The notes beneath the pieces are model-generated. The model searched no databases. It was not told the origin of the DNA and saw only the letters and a list, made by a program, of their open reading frames with translations. From Streptomyces sp. ST2-7A (GTDB lineage Bacteria; Actinomycetota; Actinomycetes; Streptomycetales; Streptomycetaceae): a stretch of DNA of 62,605 bases. The stretch lies in the NCBI RefSeq assembly GCF_021390475.1, contig NZ_JAJUWS010000039.1:1-62605 (forward strand). Reading direction: 5' to 3'. Below, one piece after another: positions 42,265-50,435 of the stretch; positions within the stretch are counted from its first letter, which is position 1; each line of letters starts with the position of its first letter. The position numbers were made by a program, and so were the translations under genes.

Positions 42265-43197
42265 ATGCGCAACACTCCGGACAACGCCGTCCAGCCGATC
42301 GTCATGACCGGAACCGGCGGGATCGACCGGGACGCCGGCCGGCGAATCGACGAGGCGTGGCTCGGGGCGGCGTGGAGTCATCCCAGTACCCGGGTCTTCG
42401 TGGTCTCCTCCGGCCGCGCGCTGATCGAGGACACCGCCGACGGGCGCACCGAACTGGTGACGATGCCCTCCTTCGACGCGCCCCTGACCGAGGCGCACCG
42501 CTACTACCTGGGAACCGACGCGGAGGGCGTGCGCTACTTCGCACTCCAGAAGGACGAACTGCCGGGGCGCATGGACCAGGCCGCCCGTCCGGCCGGCCTC
42601 CGCGAGGCCGCCGCCCTCCTGGGCGACCGTGACGCCGCGCTCCTGGTGCACGCGATCGCGCTGGAGAACTGGCAGCGCATGCACCGCTTCTGTTCCCGCT
42701 GCGGGGAGCGGACCGTGATCGCGGCGGCAGGCCACATCCGACGCTGCCCCTCCTGCGGTGCGGAGCACTACCCGCGCACCGACCCGGCGGTCATCACCCT
42801 GGTCACCGACGACGAGGACCGGATCCTGCTGGGCCGGCAGGTGCACTGGCCCGAGGGGAGCTTCTCCACTCTCGCCGGGTTCGTGGAGCCGGGCGAGTCG
42901 CTGGAGGAGGCCGTGGTACGCGAGGTCGAGGAGGAAGTCGGCATCGCCGTCTCCGAACCCCGTTACGTGGCCAGTCAGCCGTGGCCGTTCCCGTCCTCGC
43001 TGATGCTGGGCTTCTTCGCGGCGGCCCGGGACACCGACATCCGGGTGGACGGCGAGGAGATCGAACAGGCCCGCTGGTTCTCCCGGGACGAGCTGCGGGC
43101 CGCGATCGAGTCGGAGGAGGTCTCACCGCCCTCCGGTATCTCGATCGCGGCCCGGCTCGTGGAGATGTGGTACGGCGGACCGCTGCCCCGCTCCTGA
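42265..43197 (+). CDS. nudC: NADH pyrophosphatase, NUDIX family
   Basis: NudC hydrolyses NAD(H) to NMN(H) and AMP and can remove NAD caps from RNA. The 310-residue product has the zinc ribbon Cys143, 146, 161 and 164 (CSRCG, CPSCG), a Nudix box from 205 to 227 (GFVEPGESLEEAVVREVEEE) and the signature SQPWPFPSS at 237-245 that defines this subgroup. It directly follows adnB, as in mycobacteria. The start is chosen for the -10 seven bases upstream. Confidence 0.95.
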   Translation: MRNTPDNAVQPIVMTGTGGIDRDAGRRIDEAWLGAAWSHPSTRVFVVSSGRALIEDTADGRTELVTMPSFDAPLTEAHRYYLGTDAEGVRYFALQKDELPGRMDQAARPAGLREAAALLGDRDAALLVHAIALENWQRMHRFCSRCGERTVIAAAGHIRRCPSCGAEHYPRTDPAVITLVTDDEDRILLGRQVHWPEGSFSTLAGFVEPGESLEEAVVREVEEEVGIAVSEPRYVASQPWPFPSSLMLGFFAAARDTDIRVDGEEIEQARWFSRDELRAAIESEEVSPPSGISIAARLVEMWYGGPLPRS

Positions 43198-43210
43198 GCG
43201 GGGACGGTCC

Positions 43211-43264
43211 GCGGCCCGTCCCGGTGACGTGGCCCGTCCCGGTGACGCGGCCCGTCCCGGTGAC
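43211..43264. repeat. three tandem copies of an 18-bp unit
   Basis: GCGGCCCGTCCCGGTGAC is repeated three times without spacer, the second copy starting GTGG. It lies between the converging ends of nudC and mrx1 and has the same unit length as the repeat at 38241. Confidence 0.9.
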
Positions 43265-43290
43265 GCGGGTGGGCCACGGGGCGGGGGAGG

Positions 43291-43533
43291 TCAGGCGACG
43301 AGCTTCGCCTTCACCTGGGCCAGCGAGGGGTTGGTGAGGGTGCTGCCGTCGTCGAACAGCAGGGTGGGAACCGTCTGGTTGCCGCCGTTCGCCTTCTCGA
43401 CCAGCTCCGCCGCGCCCGGGTCGTGCTCGATGTTGACCTCGGTGTAGGCGATGCCCTCGCGGTCCATCTGACCCTTGAGCCTGCGGCAGTAGCCGCACCA
43501 GGTGGTGCTGTACATGGTCACGGTGCCGGCCAT
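43291..43533 (-). CDS. mrx1: mycoredoxin (glutaredoxin-like)
   Basis: An 80-residue glutaredoxin-like protein that reduces mycothiol mixed disulfides. The active site is CGYC at 13-16 (TMYSTTWCGYCRR), followed by the cis-Pro region QTVPTLLF. The start is the ATG behind GGAAGGACC; an upstream in-frame extension of 41 codons is Pro/Arg-rich and not expected. It lies between nudC and uvrD2, the same order as Rv3198A in mycobacteria, but is encoded on the other strand here. Confidence 0.93.
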   Translation of the reverse strand: MAGTVTMYSTTWCGYCRRLKGQMDREGIAYTEVNIEHDPGAAELVEKANGGNQTVPTLLFDDGSTLTNPSLAQVKAKLVA

Positions 43534-43850
43534 GGCGATCGTCGGTCCTTCCCTCGGGGGCGGTGGGGGACGCGGGAGGCGTCCGGCCGGTGAACGTCCC
43601 GCGCGGCGCGGACATTCCCGGGGGCCGGGGGCGAGCCGGCAACCGGGACACGGCATCGACGGGCCGGGAGCCGGGGAGTCGTGGTGCGGGCACTCGCACG
43701 GGTTTCACGGTCCTCGCCCCCGGGACCGTCGATGTCGACGCCGTTTCCGTCCCCGGAGACGAGGCCCGTGCCCGGCGATGATCCGACGAACGCCGCCGGC
43801 TGTGGATGAGCGGTGCCCCGCTGTCCGTCCGGCCTGGCAGCATGGGCCGG

Positions 43851-46346
43851 GTGACAGCAGCGACGCCCCCGCCCACCGACCCCGGTTCCCTCGGCCCCCC
43901 GCCCGGTGCCCCCCTGCCCGGCACGCCGGTGCTCCCGTCGCCGGGAGCCGCGCCCCCGGCCGATCCGGAGGCGGTGCTCGACGGGCTGGATCCCGAGCAG
44001 CGGGCCGTCGCGACCACCCTGCGCGGACCGGTCTGCGTCCTCGCCGGCGCCGGGACGGGCAAGACCAGGGCCATCACCCACCGCATCGCATACGGGGTGC
44101 GCACCGGGGTGCTGCAGCCGGCCGGCATCCTCGCGGTCACCTTCACCGCCCGGGCCGCCGGTGAGATGCGCGGCCGGCTCCGGGCCCTGGGCGCGGGCGG
44201 CGTGCAGGCCCGCACCTTCCACTCGGCGGCGCTGCGCCAGCTCCAGTACTTCTGGCCGAAGGCCGTCGGCGGCGAGCCGCCCCGTCTGGTGGAGCGGAAG
44301 GTCCAGCTGGTGGCGGAGGCCGCCGCCCGGTCCCGGATCCGGCTGGAGCGCGCCGAACTACGGGACATCACCTCCGAGATCGAATGGGCCAAGGTCACCC
44401 GCACCACCCCCGAGGACTACCCGGCCGCCGTCGCCAAGTCCTCCCGGGAGGCGCCGCGCGATCCGGCCGAGACCAGCCGGATCTACGCCGCCTACGAGCA
44501 GCTCAAGCAGGACCGGTCGGTGATCGACTTCGAGGACGTCCTGCTGCTGACCGTCGGTATCCTGCAGGACCGCCCGGACATCGCGGACACCGTCCGCAGC
44601 CAGTACCAGCACTTCGTGGTGGACGAGTACCAGGACGTCAGCCCCCTGCAACAGGGCCTGCTGGAGCTGTGGCTCGGGGACCGGGAGAACCTCTGCGTGG
44701 TGGGGGACGCGAGCCAGACCATCTACTCCTTCACCGGCGCCACCCCCGATCACCTGCTGGACTTCCGACGGCGCCACCCGGGGGCCACGGTCGTCAAGCT
44801 CGTGCGCGACTACCGGTCCACCCCCGAGGTGGTGCACCTGGCCAACGGACTCCTCGCGCAGGCCCGCGGCCGGGCGGCCGAGCACCGCCTGGAGCTGGTC
44901 TCCCAGCGCCCGCCCGGCCCGGAGCCGGTCTTCGTCGAGTACCCGGACGAACCGGCCGAGGCGGAGTCCACCGCCAAGCGGGTGCGCGAGCTCATCGAGG
45001 CGGGGACCCCGGCGGCGGAGATCGCCGTCCTCTTCCGGATCAACGCCCAGTCCGAGATCTACGAGCAGGCCTTCGCCGACGCGGGGATCCCCTACCAGCT
45101 CAAGGGGGCCGAGCGCTTCTTCGAACGCCAGGAGATCCGCCGGGCCGGCCTGGCGCTGCGCGGGGCCTCGCGCGCCGGGGGCAACGACATCGCGCTGGAG
45201 GGGCTGGAGGACCGGAGTCTGGGGGAGCGGGTGGCGGCCGTGCTCGGCGGCACCGGTTGGACCCCGGACCCGCCGACCGGCTCGGGGGCGGCCCGCGACC
45301 GGTGGGAGTCCCTGCGGGCTCTGGTGCGACTGGCCGAGGAGTTCGGCGCGGCCCGACCCGGGGCGTCGCTGCGGGATTTCGTGGAGGAGTTGGACGAGCG
45401 CGCCCGGGCCCAGCACGCCCCCACGGTGGACGGCGTCACGCTGGCCTCCCTGCACACCGCCAAGGGCCTGGAGTGGGACGCGGTCTTCCTGGTCGGTCTC
45501 ACCGAGGGGATGTTGCCGATCACCTACGCCCGCACTCCCGAGCAGATCGAGGAGGAGCGGCGACTGCTGTACGTGGGGGTGACCCGGGCGCGGAAGCTCC
45601 TCTCGCTGTCCTGGGCGCTCGCGCGCTCGCCGGGCGGACGGGCGGGGCGTCGCCCGAGCCGCTTTCTGGACGGGCTGCGCCCCGGCTCGGGGGCGCGTGG
45701 CGGGGCGGCGGGGGCGCGTGCCGGGGGAGTGGATCGCGGCTCGGGCTCCGGCTCCGGCTCCCGGCGGCGGCAGCGCGGACCGGTGCCGTGCCGGGTATGC
45801 GGGCGCACCCTCACCGAGGCGGCGGAGTTGAAGCTGCGGCGGTGCGCCGACTGCCCTTCCACGATGGACGAGGGGGTGTACGAGCGGTTGCGCGAGTGGC
45901 GGTTGGAGCGCGCGACGGAGCTCGGGCGCCCGGCGTACACCGTCTTCACCGACGTCACCCTGATGGCGATCGCGGAGACCACGCCCTCGGACGAGCGGGA
46001 GCTGTCCCGCATCTCCGGGGTGGGGCCGCACAAGCTCCGCCAATTCGGTGACCAGGTACTGCGGATCTGCGCCGGTCTGCCGGCGGAACCGGACACGGGT
46101 TCGGGGTCGGATCCGGACACGGGGCCGGAGGCCGACCAGGCGGGTGAGGGTGCCCCCGGGGGGCCCGGGGAGAGCCGGGCGAGGGGTGGTGTCGAGCCGG
46201 AGGACCTGTGGGACGAGCCCGCCCCCGAACCGCCCGGGGACACGCCGGAGAACCTGCCGGAGGGCCCGGACGACGGCTTCGGCGACCCCTTCGGGGAGTG
46301 GTCGGAAGCGGAGTCCGGGGGTCCGGGGAAAACCGCTGAAAAATAG
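43851..46346 (+). CDS. uvrD2: ATP-dependent DNA helicase UvrD2
   Basis: A superfamily 1A helicase of 831 residues. Motif I GAGTGKTRAITHRI, DEYQDVSPLQQ, DASQTIYSFTGA, KGLEWDAVFLVG and VGVTRARKLL are present. As in mycobacterial UvrD2, a four-Cys motif (CRVC and CADC) and an HRDC domain follow (VFTDVTLMAIAE, SRISGVGPHKLRQFG). The C-terminus is acidic and disordered. GTG 43851 was selected because similar proteins begin with TAAT-like residues; ATG 43806 and 43842 are alternatives. The stop codon lies in the A/T-rich element of the wblC promoter. Confidence 0.93.
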   Translation: MTAATPPPTDPGSLGPPPGAPLPGTPVLPSPGAAPPADPEAVLDGLDPEQRAVATTLRGPVCVLAGAGTGKTRAITHRIAYGVRTGVLQPAGILAVTFTARAAGEMRGRLRALGAGGVQARTFHSAALRQLQYFWPKAVGGEPPRLVERKVQLVAEAAARSRIRLERAELRDITSEIEWAKVTRTTPEDYPAAVAKSSREAPRDPAETSRIYAAYEQLKQDRSVIDFEDVLLLTVGILQDRPDIADTVRSQYQHFVVDEYQDVSPLQQGLLELWLGDRENLCVVGDASQTIYSFTGATPDHLLDFRRRHPGATVVKLVRDYRSTPEVVHLANGLLAQARGRAAEHRLELVSQRPPGPEPVFVEYPDEPAEAESTAKRVRELIEAGTPAAEIAVLFRINAQSEIYEQAFADAGIPYQLKGAERFFERQEIRRAGLALRGASRAGGNDIALEGLEDRSLGERVAAVLGGTGWTPDPPTGSGAARDRWESLRALVRLAEEFGAARPGASLRDFVEELDERARAQHAPTVDGVTLASLHTAKGLEWDAVFLVGLTEGMLPITYARTPEQIEEERRLLYVGVTRARKLLSLSWALARSPGGRAGRRPSRFLDGLRPGSGARGGAAGARAGGVDRGSGSGSGSRRRQRGPVPCRVCGRTLTEAAELKLRRCADCPSTMDEGVYERLREWRLERATELGRPAYTVFTDVTLMAIAETTPSDERELSRISGVGPHKLRQFGDQVLRICAGLPAEPDTGSGSDPDTGPEADQAGEGAPGGPGESRARGGVEPEDLWDEPAPEPPGDTPENLPEGPDDGFGDPFGEWSEAESGGPGKTAEK

Positions 46347-46377
46347 TTTGCGCGTGGTGGAGGGATGCGCATAGCGT
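46338..46377 (+). promoter_or_regulatory. wblC/whiB7-type promoter
   Basis: GAAAAATAG lies directly upstream of TTGCGC (46348-46353), and TAGCGT follows at 46372-46377 with an 18-base spacer. WhiB7-dependent promoters are known to carry an A/T-rich tract immediately before the -35, which is contacted by the AT-hook. This supports autoregulation by WblC. The expected transcription start is near 46384. Confidence 0.72.
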
Positions 46378-46485
46378 GCTTCCACGGCCGCGGGGCCGGG
46401 GGTTCTCCCCCCGGAACCCGGTGAGCCGCGTCATGTCTGTCCGAGTCCGCGAGGGCTCCGCAAGCGCCGAGAGGAGGCGAATTCG

Positions 46486-46815
46486 ATGTTGGCACTTCCG
46501 ATGACCAAAGCCGTCCGTTGTCAGAACACCCTCGTTCGCCTGCCCGGCGCACCGCGCCCGTTCGGCGCCACCCGTGTGTCCTCCGCCTCCGCCGATCCGT
46601 CGGCACGCGGCTGGAAGTCCGCGAATGGCGCACTCGGAGTCGCGGCCCCGGCCGTAATGGCGGTCGAGACCGTTCCGAGCGACGCGTATGTCCCGGCAGC
46701 AGCACGTATCCGCGGCCTCGAGGCCGTCGGCTTCCGTGCGACCACGCGGTTCAACCAGCACTTCATCCGGATGTGGGCCCTCCGCGGGCTTGATCCCCGG
46801 AAAGATCCCACCTGA
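46486..46815 (+). CDS. upstream ORF in the wblC leader
   Basis: A 109-codon frame with a clear GAGAGGAGG ribosome site before ATG 46486, ending in FNQHFIRMWALRGLDPRKDP. It resembles no known enzyme family. Upstream ORFs that sense ribosome-targeting drugs in wblC/whiB7 leaders are established in related bacteria. Here its stop codon lies in a hairpin (46811-46829) and two of its codon stretches match the downstream terminator arm, so translation of this frame should control folding. It may act in cis through translation; a stable peptide is not implied. Confidence 0.75.
   Translation: MLALPMTKAVRCQNTLVRLPGAPRPFGATRVSSASADPSARGWKSANGALGVAAPAVMAVETVPSDAYVPAAARIRGLEAVGFRATTRFNQHFIRMWALRGLDPRKDPT
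46709..46717 (+). promoter_or_regulatory. antiterminator segment 1
   Basis: TCCGCGGCC is identical to nine bases of the terminator's 3' arm and can pair with GGCCGCGGA (46844-46852). It lies in codons 75-78 of the upstream ORF. Confidence 0.6.
46781..46787 (+). promoter_or_regulatory. antiterminator segment 2
   Basis: TCCGCGG repeats seven bases of the terminator's 3' arm and can pair with CCGCGGA (46846-46852). It lies near the end of the upstream ORF, so a ribosome reaching the stop would cover it. Confidence 0.6.
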
Positions 46816-46829
46816 TCGGCGAGATCAGG
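46811..46829 (+). promoter_or_regulatory. hairpin at the upstream ORF stop codon
   Basis: CCTGATC and GATCAGG pair perfectly around GGCGA. The TGA stop codon of the upstream ORF is inside the left arm, so a terminating ribosome would open it. Confidence 0.65.
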
Positions 46830-46842
46830 TCGGCACCTTCCA

Positions 46843-46883
46843 GGGCCGCGGAACCCCATCCGGGATCCGCGGCCCTTTCGTTT
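46843..46883 (+). terminator. attenuator terminator in the wblC leader
   Basis: GGGCCGCGGA and TCCGCGGCCC form ten perfect pairs around a 13-base loop, followed by TTTCGTTT. It lies between the upstream ORF and wblC, where premature termination would prevent wblC transcription. Confidence 0.82.
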
Positions 46884-46951
46884 GCCCCGAAGATCACGTT
46901 CTCGGGGAAAACGCAGCCGGAACACCGACGACGAGACGAGGAACCACCACC

Positions 46952-47308
46952 GTGCGACTCGCACCCTCCGCTCCCTCATCGCCCGACCTGAACCCACCAC
47001 CCGATCCGGAGATCCCCGTGACCCCGTTGTTCACGCTCAACGAGCTGGACGAGGCCATCGACCGACTCGACTCCCGAGTCCCCTGCCGTTCCTATGACCC
47101 GGAGGTCTTCTTCGCCGAGTCCCCCGAGGACGTCGAGTACGCCAAGTCCCTTTGTGCCGGCTGCCCGTTGAGGGCGGCGTGTCTGGCCGGCGCGAAAGAG
47201 CGCCGCGAGCCCTGGGGCGTCTGGGGCGGCGAACTCTTCGTCCAGGGCGTCGTGGTGCCCCGCAAGCGCCCTCGCGGGCGCCCGCGCAAGAACCCGGTCG
47301 TCGCATGA
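46952..47308 (+). CDS. wblC: WhiB-family regulator WblC/WhiB7
   Basis: Redox-sensitive Fe-S transcription factor controlling intrinsic resistance to ribosome-targeting antibiotics. The 118-residue product has four cluster Cys (45, 68, 71 and 77, pattern C-x22-C-x2-C-x5-C), the GVWGG turn at 89-93, and the C-terminal AT-hook RGRPRK (108-113) diagnostic of WhiB7. It should interact with the principal sigma factor. The GTG with GAGGAA upstream is chosen; GTG 47018 would remove 22 residues but keep all Cys. The leader with promoter, upstream ORF and attenuator precedes it. Confidence 0.95.
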   Translation: MRLAPSAPSSPDLNPPPDPEIPVTPLFTLNELDEAIDRLDSRVPCRSYDPEVFFAESPEDVEYAKSLCAGCPLRAACLAGAKERREPWGVWGGELFVQGVVVPRKRPRGRPRKNPVVA

Positions 47309-47631
47309 ACCTCCCCGGCACGATCGGCCGCCCCGCACAGCACGGCCCCGAACAGAGCACGCACATGAACGACCACCTCCGCGGCGGACGCCGCCTCATC
47401 GACGCGGCCGAGCCGCGTCCCACACCGAACAGGACCCGAGAGATGGAACTCCTACCCGAAGCCATGGCGCGCTCGCAGTTGAGCGAGCGGCTGCGCGAGG
47501 CCGAATCCCAACGCCGGACTCACCAGTTGGCCCTGGCGGCACGGATGGAACGCCGCTCGCAACGGCTCCACCGCCGGGCGGAGCGGGCCTCGCAACGAGC
47601 CCGCCGCGCCCTGGCCCGTGCCCTGATGTGA
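47305..47631 (+). CDS. small basic helical protein downstream of wblC
   Basis: A 108-residue protein overlapping the wblC stop by ATGA, so probably co-translated. The N-terminal half is polar, the C-terminal half (about 46-108) is predicted to be one long, very basic helix: SERLREAESQRRTHQLALAA, MERRSQRLHRRAERASQRAR. RNA, DNA or ribosome binding is possible. ATG 47365 and 47443 are alternative starts. I recall a similar small gene after wblC in Streptomyces but not a function. Confidence 0.68.
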   Translation: MNLPGTIGRPAQHGPEQSTHMNDHLRGGRRLIDAAEPRPTPNRTREMELLPEAMARSQLSERLREAESQRRTHQLALAARMERRSQRLHRRAERASQRARRALARALM

Positions 47632-47677
47632 GCCGGCCCGACCCGAATCCACCGACCCGAATCCACCGACCCGAACC

Positions 47678-47715
47678 GGGGGCCGGCGCGAGGAGCCCCT
47701 CGCGCGCCGGCCCCC
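47678..47715 (+). terminator. terminator of the wblC operon
   Basis: GGGGGCCGGCGCGAGG pairs with CCTCGCGCGCCGGCCCCC around AGCC with a small bulge. It follows 2.5 copies of the 14-mer ACCCGAATCCACCG just behind the small basic protein gene. Confidence 0.75.
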
Positions 47716-47838
47716 GGCCGTATCGGTGCCCGGGCGTGCAGCCGGGGCCGGGCTCACCCGCCTTCCGACGGCACGGGGAACGCCGGATGCCCCCCTGACC
47801 TCTCGCGGGGAGTCACCCGCCGGTCCCGGTCGCCGACG

Positions 47839-49434
47839 TCACGAGACGTGGTCGTGGTGGGCCCCCATGGGTCGGGCCCGGGTGGTGCCCGTCCCGGCCC
47901 CGGCCGCCACCGGGTCGTCGGAAGCCGGTGGCTGCGGGGCCCGCGAGACGGCGGCGCCGCAGGGGCAGTCCGGGTGAGCGGATACCGCCACCCGCTCGAC
48001 ACGGGGGCCCGGCAACGTCATCTCCAGACGTCCGCCCGCTTCCGGATCGACACCGTGACCCCGGCCGGTGCCGACGCCCGCCCCGGCGCCGGGATCCGGA
48101 ATCGGGCCCGGCCGGCCGTTCCGGTCCGAGGCCCGGTGCCGCGCCCGGTCCGGGGGCGGGACCGGGCCCATGACCAGGGTGCCGTCCAGCACGCCGAGCG
48201 CGGTGGTCGCCGCCAACCCCGCCACCGCCGTGGCCAGCGCCGTGTCGCAGGAGGGAACCCCGGTGCCCCGGCGCCCGTGCCGCCACTGCCCGACCAACAA
48301 CGGCCACCCCGACTCCCACCTCTCCCGCTCGCGCATCAGACAGCCGGCACAGGGGGTGCGCCCCGGCATCACCAACGGGCCGACGAACCCGGTGGCCTCC
48401 ACCACCCCCGCGTACAGGTGGGGGATCCCCGCCGCCATCAGTGGCTCGACGGTCTCGGGGGAGGGCGCGTAGCCGGAGATGCCGTCGCGCGGCGCGATGA
48501 TCACCAACTCCGGACCGGCCGTTCCCGGTCGGTGCTCCCCGTGCGGCGATCGGCCGGTACGACCCCCGGCCCGGGGCCAGGGGCGCAGGCGTCGGATCAG
48601 GGAGTCGGCCGCGGCGTTCCGCCGGCGGCCGACGTGCTCCGGCGCGAAGCCGGCGGCGGAGACCTCTCCGGGGCCGACGGTCCCGCCGTCCACCACCTCC
48701 ACCCCACCGATCCCGGCCCGGGCCAGGGTCGCGGCGATCGCGGCACCGACCCGGCCCGCCCCCACCACCCGTACCCGTGCCGAACGACGGGCCACCAACC
48801 GGCGGCGGGCCCCGCCGGGCTCCCGGCAGAGCAACGACAGGGTGGCCAGGTCCGGTCGCAGCGACTCGGTCACCTCGGCGGCGGCCCGCCGCCCGGCCAC
48901 CGCGTCCTCGACGACACCCAGCGAGGCGAGACGGGCGGTGAGGCGGTCGGCGGCGTCCGGCCGCAACCCCAGCCGGTCCGCCGCCCGGCGCAGCGTCGTC
49001 ATGCCGCGGGTCCCGTCCAGGAGGGCGAGAAAGGACTCCGTCGGACCGTCCACCGGTCGGAGCACCACGGCGTGCGGAGGGGTGACGCCGTAACGGACGG
49101 TCTCGCGGTCGTCCCAGCCGCGCAGCAGGGCGGGCTTGATCATCGGGTGCGGTTCCGAGGAGGCCGCTTCCCCGGCTTTCCCGGCTTTCCCGCCCGCGCC
49201 GGGGCCGCCGCGCGGGGCGGCCCCGGACCGTGGTCGGCGGCCGGTGGGGGGCGGGTACGCCGCAACGGTTACCGCGGGCACCCCCGGCGGACCCGCCGCC
49301 GTGGTGGTCACGGTCGTCACCGTCGTGGCGGTGGTGACCGCGCCGGTCGGCACCACGGTGGTGGCCGCGGGCGAAGAGGCGGGCGGCAGGTCGCGCGATG
49401 CCGTGGCCGGCCGCGGTGGAGTGCTCGTCGACAT
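47839..49434 (-). CDS. ThiF/E1-like protein with winged-helix N-terminal domain
   Basis: A 531-residue protein. Residues 1-97 are Thr/Ala/Gly-rich and may not be translated; ATG 49143 (MIKPALLRGWDD) is where the recognisable protein begins. The next 80 residues (VRYGVTPPHAVVL, FLALLDGTRGMTTLR, ASLGVVEDA) resemble the leader-binding N-terminus of RiPP/TOMM E1-like proteins. The E1-like Rossmann core has GAGRVGAAIA, but its Asn/Arg-Gln/Lys adenylation residues are missing. Zinc pairs CAGC and CPCG remain. It stands near wblC facing the other way. The substrate is unknown. Confidence 0.78.
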   Translation of the reverse strand: MSTSTPPRPATASRDLPPASSPAATTVVPTGAVTTATTVTTVTTTAAGPPGVPAVTVAAYPPPTGRRPRSGAAPRGGPGAGGKAGKAGEAASSEPHPMIKPALLRGWDDRETVRYGVTPPHAVVLRPVDGPTESFLALLDGTRGMTTLRRAADRLGLRPDAADRLTARLASLGVVEDAVAGRRAAAEVTESLRPDLATLSLLCREPGGARRRLVARRSARVRVVGAGRVGAAIAATLARAGIGGVEVVDGGTVGPGEVSAAGFAPEHVGRRRNAAADSLIRRLRPWPRAGGRTGRSPHGEHRPGTAGPELVIIAPRDGISGYAPSPETVEPLMAAGIPHLYAGVVEATGFVGPLVMPGRTPCAGCLMRERERWESGWPLLVGQWRHGRRGTGVPSCDTALATAVAGLAATTALGVLDGTLVMGPVPPPDRARHRASDRNGRPGPIPDPGAGAGVGTGRGHGVDPEAGGRLEMTLPGPRVERVAVSAHPDCPCGAAVSRAPQPPASDDPVAAGAGTGTTRARPMGAHHDHVS

Positions 49435-49692
49435 GGTGCCCCCGGGGGTCGTCGGGAGCCGGGGACGCGGGCACGCCCCGGCCGGCGGGGTGACGGAAGC
49501 CGCCCGCCGTGTGACTCACTGTGCCTCATGTCGCCGACAGCGGGCGCTCCGTCGTCCACAGGAACCGGCGTTCGTCGTACCGGTGACGCGAGCCATCGAT
49601 CGGGGCTCCCCGGGGTCCCCCGGACGGCGGTCCCCGGGGCCTCCGACTTCGACTTCGCCACCCGCTCCCGTGATCCGGGGTGCGGAAACGGG

Positions 49693-49698
49693 TACGGT
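49693..49698 (+). promoter_or_regulatory. -10 hexamer for a leaderless start
   Basis: TACGGT ends seven bases before GTG 49705 with no Shine-Dalgarno sequence. Confidence 0.5.
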
Positions 49699-49704
49699 CC
49701 GGGT

Positions 49705-50376
49705 GTGTCCGCCGATCCTCCCCTCCGCGCCGACCCCCTGCACCGCTCCGGTCCACCGCAGCGCGTCACGCCGGGGAGCCTCACCGCGCCCACCGGCCCG
49801 ATCGAGGTGCGGCGCAGCGTCCGTCGCCGGCGCACCGTCTCCGCCTATCGCGAGGGCGACCGGACCATCGTGTTGATCCCGGCCCGGATGACGGCCGAGG
49901 AGGAGAACCGCTGGGTGACCACGATGCTGGACAAGCTGGCCGCCCAGGAGGAGCGTCGCAGCGGGTCCCGGGCCGACCTGGCGGATCGGGCCGCTCGGCT
50001 CTCCGAGCGCTACCTCGCCGGTCGGGCCCGTCCCGCCGGTGTGCGCTGGGTGGACAACCAGCACACCCGCTGGGGTTCCTGCACCCCGGCCACCGGCACC
50101 ATCCGGCTCTCCCACCGCCTGCGCGGTATGCCCGAGTACGTTCTGGACTACGTGCTCCTGCACGAACTGGCACACCTGCTGGTACCGGGGCACGGACCGG
50201 ACTTCTGGGCCCTGCTGGAGACCTATCCCCGTACCGAGCGCGCCCGGGGCTTCCTGGAGGGCGTCGTCGCGGCCGAACGTCTTCCCGACGCGGGGGACGA
50301 CGACGCGGAGGACGACGACGCGGACGCCCCGGATGATCCGGATGTCCCGGGCGCGGCGGGCCCCGGGTTCCCCTGA
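49705..50376 (+). CDS. YgjP/DUF45-like metallopeptidase
   Basis: A 223-residue protein with an M48/SprT-related zinc site: HELAH at 153-157 and His163 (VPGHG), preceded by the signature TRWGSCTPATGTIRLSHRL. It has no signal peptide and is probably cytoplasmic. The C-terminus (about 190-223) is an acidic tail (DDDAEDDDADAPDDPD). It diverges from the ThiF-like gene. The substrate is unknown. The start is set by TACGGT seven bases upstream of GTG. Confidence 0.88.
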   Translation: MSADPPLRADPLHRSGPPQRVTPGSLTAPTGPIEVRRSVRRRRTVSAYREGDRTIVLIPARMTAEEENRWVTTMLDKLAAQEERRSGSRADLADRAARLSERYLAGRARPAGVRWVDNQHTRWGSCTPATGTIRLSHRLRGMPEYVLDYVLLHELAHLLVPGHGPDFWALLETYPRTERARGFLEGVVAAERLPDAGDDDAEDDDADAPDDPDVPGAAGPGFP

Positions 50377-50435
50377 CCACACCCTCCGGCCGGGTGGCGC
50401 CGCCCGACGACGCGGACCGGATCCGCGCCGTCGCC

